Positions 15,203 to 16,130 of a stretch of 16,130 nucleotides of DNA are shown here, piece after piece (position 1 is the stretch's first letter; the number at the start of each line of letters is the position of its first letter). Position numbers and translations under genes: made by a program. The stretch is from Bacteroidales bacterium (GTDB lineage Bacteria > Bacteroidota > Bacteroidia > Bacteroidales > Muribaculaceae), in contig SFJG01000045.1 in NCBI GenBank assembly GCA_004555955.1, positions 1 to 16,130 of the forward strand, read 5' to 3'. The notes under the pieces are model-generated. The model was not told the DNA's origin. It did not search any database and saw only the letters and a list, made by a program, of their open reading frames with translations.

Positions 15203-15377
15203 GAAATTATGAACAAAATGATTGAAAAATTTCAAATCAGCTGTCGAAATGCTTTGTTAATCGCGCTTGCGGTATCATATTGATGGTGTTTTGGGTGGTT
15301 TGTGAGCAAAATCCTAGCAGTTGTGCGGCGCTCCGGCGGCACTCGTTCGCTACACCTTAATTATATATAAGAAGTCG
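15203..15377. other. Intergenic stretch with no supported gene
   Basis: This lies upstream of amt. Apart from the palindrome at 15222-15235 I see no gene, tRNA or terminator. A short GC-rich patch (about 15318-15350) interrupts otherwise AT-rich DNA. An open minus-strand frame across 15350-15661 has no family features. Confidence 0.5.
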
Positions 15378-15464
15378 AATCGGGACAAAATAGCGCAAAA
15401 ACGGGCAAAAATCGGGACAAATTGGCACGATTTTGGCTGAAAAAATGCTATATTTGTCCCGATT
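15378..15464. repeat. 12-base motif, two direct copies and one inverted copy
   Basis: AATCGGGACAAA occurs at 15378-15389 and 15410-15421; its reverse complement TTTGTCCCGATT is at 15453-15464. Copies 2 and 3, with one more base each, form a perfect 13-bp inverted repeat (15410-15422 and 15452-15464) with a 29-base loop. A partial copy, ACGGGCAAAA, lies at 15401-15410. The inverted copy overlaps a -7-like element at 15449-15456. Confidence 0.85.
15449..15456 (+). promoter_or_regulatory. -7-like element within the repeat cluster
   Basis: TATATTTG matches TAnnTTTG. TTG triplets upstream at 15422-15424 and 15433-15435 give spacers of 24 and 13 bases, both off the usual 19-21. The overlapping inverted copy could act as an operator. 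The first ATG downstream is at 15478, in a frame with no recognisable protein. Confidence 0.35.
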
Positions 15465-15602
15465 AAACATTCGCACGATGACAACCGAGGTAGAAATATT
15501 ACAGTTTTTGCATTACAATTGTCGGAAATGTCGGATGTGGAATATCGCAAAGAAATTTTTAGAGCATTACACTTTTGAGAGGAAAATAGTATTATTAAAA
15601 AA

Positions 15603-15866
15603 ATACGCAGGGTCTTCTCGGCGGCTACGACAGGTGCGCAACGCAGCTTCGACCAAGCCAAGCAAGACTACTTCCGCCGAATCGACGCCATGAATTTGCG
15701 AAATCCGCGAATGATAGGCTTTGGCATCAGCAACCGCCAAACTCACACCTCAGCCATGGCGAACGCTTCCGGCGCCATCATCGGCTCGAAGTTTGTCACT
15801 CTGCTCGACCAAACAGGCACGCCCGAAGAAGCGCTCCGCCTCCTCCGCGCAGCCCTCGAACAGTAG
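15603..15866 (+). pseudogene. trpA: Tryptophan synthase alpha chain, C-terminal remnant
   Basis: The frame ending at the TAG at 15864-15866 encodes the last third of TrpA, about 87 residues. It begins near RVFSAATTGAQ, continues through DYFRRIDAMNLRNPRMIGFG (15666-15725), where GFGIS is a phosphate-binding loop, then ASGAIIGSKFVTLLD, the second phosphate loop, and ends PEEALRLLRAALEQ. Full TrpA has ~250 residues, so the active-site Glu and Asp of the N-terminal two thirds are absent. In this frame a TGA at 15576 closes the upstream side and the only inner ATG (15690) would give 58 residues. Homology appears to stop near 15603. No trpB, trpC or other trp gene is in the window. The remnant keeps an intact frame to its natural stop, so it is either recent or carried by recombination. 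Confidence 0.85.
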
Positions 15867-15972
15867 CGACCCTCCCGCCGCATAGTATTCGAATCATCGC
15901 ATACGCGAAAATGTCTATACGCCAATCCGATTAGAGCATATCGCACATAACAGAGTACAAGAATATAAAAAC

Positions 15973-16016
15973 AAAAATCGCTAAGTGTTGGAGTTTCAAC
16001 TGCTTAGCGATTTTTT
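15973..16016. terminator. Strong, symmetrical terminator hairpin
   Basis: A perfect 13-bp stem pairs 15973-15985 (AAAAATCGCTAAG) with 16003-16015 (CTTAGCGATTTTT). An inner GTTG/CAAC stem (15987-15990, 15997-16000) closes a 6-base loop. T-runs and A-runs flank it, so it could work both ways. It comes 106 bases after the trpA remnant, and just before a tRNA-like sequence. Confidence 0.85.
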
Positions 16017-16020
16017 GTCG

Positions 16021-16036
16021 TGGTCCCACTTGGGCT
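16021..16036 (-). other. Possible tRNA 3'-end remnant or attachment site
   Basis: The minus strand reads AGCCCAAGTGGGACCA. This fits a tRNA from position 58 of the T-loop (A58, conserved C61), through T-stem CCAAG and acceptor strand TGGGACC, to discriminator A73. The rest of a tRNA (GGTTCG and beyond) is not present in the bases to the right. Such short 3' pieces are typical scars of tRNA-targeted integration. Sixteen bases can also match by chance. Confidence 0.3.
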
Positions 16037-16130
16037 AATAGCGTGATGTTTGGTGTTTTTGAATGATATACTCATATTGTTATAAATTGCTTATAACTAA
16101 TATATTATGTTTATATATGTTATGTGTTTG
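16037..16130. other. AT-rich right edge with a small palindrome
   Basis: I see no gene. GTTATAA (16079-16085) and TTATAAC (16091-16097) form a perfect 7-bp inverted repeat with a 5-base spacer, in very AT-rich DNA that may be a promoter region for something beyond the window. Confidence 0.4.

Noticed and set aside
15378..15464. CRISPR array from the AATCGGGACAAA copies
   Set aside because: The repeats are only 12 bases, one is inverted, spacing is uneven and no cas genes are present.
15350..15661. Minus-strand 103-codon frame
   Set aside because: It crosses the repeat cluster and the trpA junction, has no domain features and no convincing promoter.
15478..15693. Plus-strand small ORF starting MTTEVEILQF as an intact gene
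   Set aside because: Its last part is an out-of-frame reading of the trpA remnant and its first part matches no family known to me; treated as possible decay instead.
15743..15946. Minus-strand 67-codon frame
   Set aside because: Most of it is the reverse strand of the trpA remnant, which explains the open frame.

Overview
The window looks like a chromosomal segment from a Bacteroidales bacterium, plausibly of the Muribaculaceae type. The evidence is a type IX secretion (T9SS) style C-terminal sorting tail on the first gene, promoters of the Bacteroidetes pattern (TTG/TTTG, about 20 bases, TAnnTTTG), and few Shine-Dalgarno sequences. Further support comes from the short-form GyrB and the NagB-like/PIG-L fusion known from Bacteroides. 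The family-level placement is inference.

Layout, left to right. (1) 1-740: 3' end of a secreted T9SS cargo protein (+). It is followed 23 bases later by an OPT-family oligopeptide transporter (764-2710, +), and both probably stop at the hairpin at 2732-2770. (2) 2798-5008 and 5047-5688 (-): a periplasmic GH3 beta-glycosidase lies directly downstream of lumazine synthase (ribH), 38 bases apart. One good promoter sits in front of ribH. (3) 5748-6860 (-): a membrane acyltransferase-3 protein, divergent from gyrB (7023-8966, +). gyrB ends in a hairpin terminator and is followed by gpmI (9051-10562, +). (4) 10739-12724 (-) and 12915-13724 (+): a divergent pair. One gene encodes a catalytically altered NagB domain fused to a PIG-L deacetylase; the other encodes a complete NagB. 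They share a 190-base promoter region. (5) 13823-15124 (-): an Amt ammonium transporter with its own promoter and terminator, with no adjacent glnK in view.

(6) 15180-16130 has no intact gene that I can support, but it is the most irregular part of the window. It holds a 12-base motif twice direct and once inverted around a Bacteroidetes-type -7 element, then a short stretch with broken frames. Next comes an orphan C-terminal third of TrpA (15603-15866) with no start. A strong terminator hairpin follows, and immediately after it 16 bases that resemble the 3' end of a minus-strand tRNA. This looks like a scar of past insertion or recombination.

Metabolic themes are carbohydrate and amino sugar use (GH3, NagB, the deacetylase fusion), peptide and ammonium uptake (OPT, Amt), and housekeeping (gyrB, gpmI, ribH). 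I do not see a complete new multi-gene system. The oddest items are the Asp/His repeat tail on RibH, the dead-NagB/PIG-L fusion divergent from a working NagB, and the repeat-trpA-tRNA scar at the right end.
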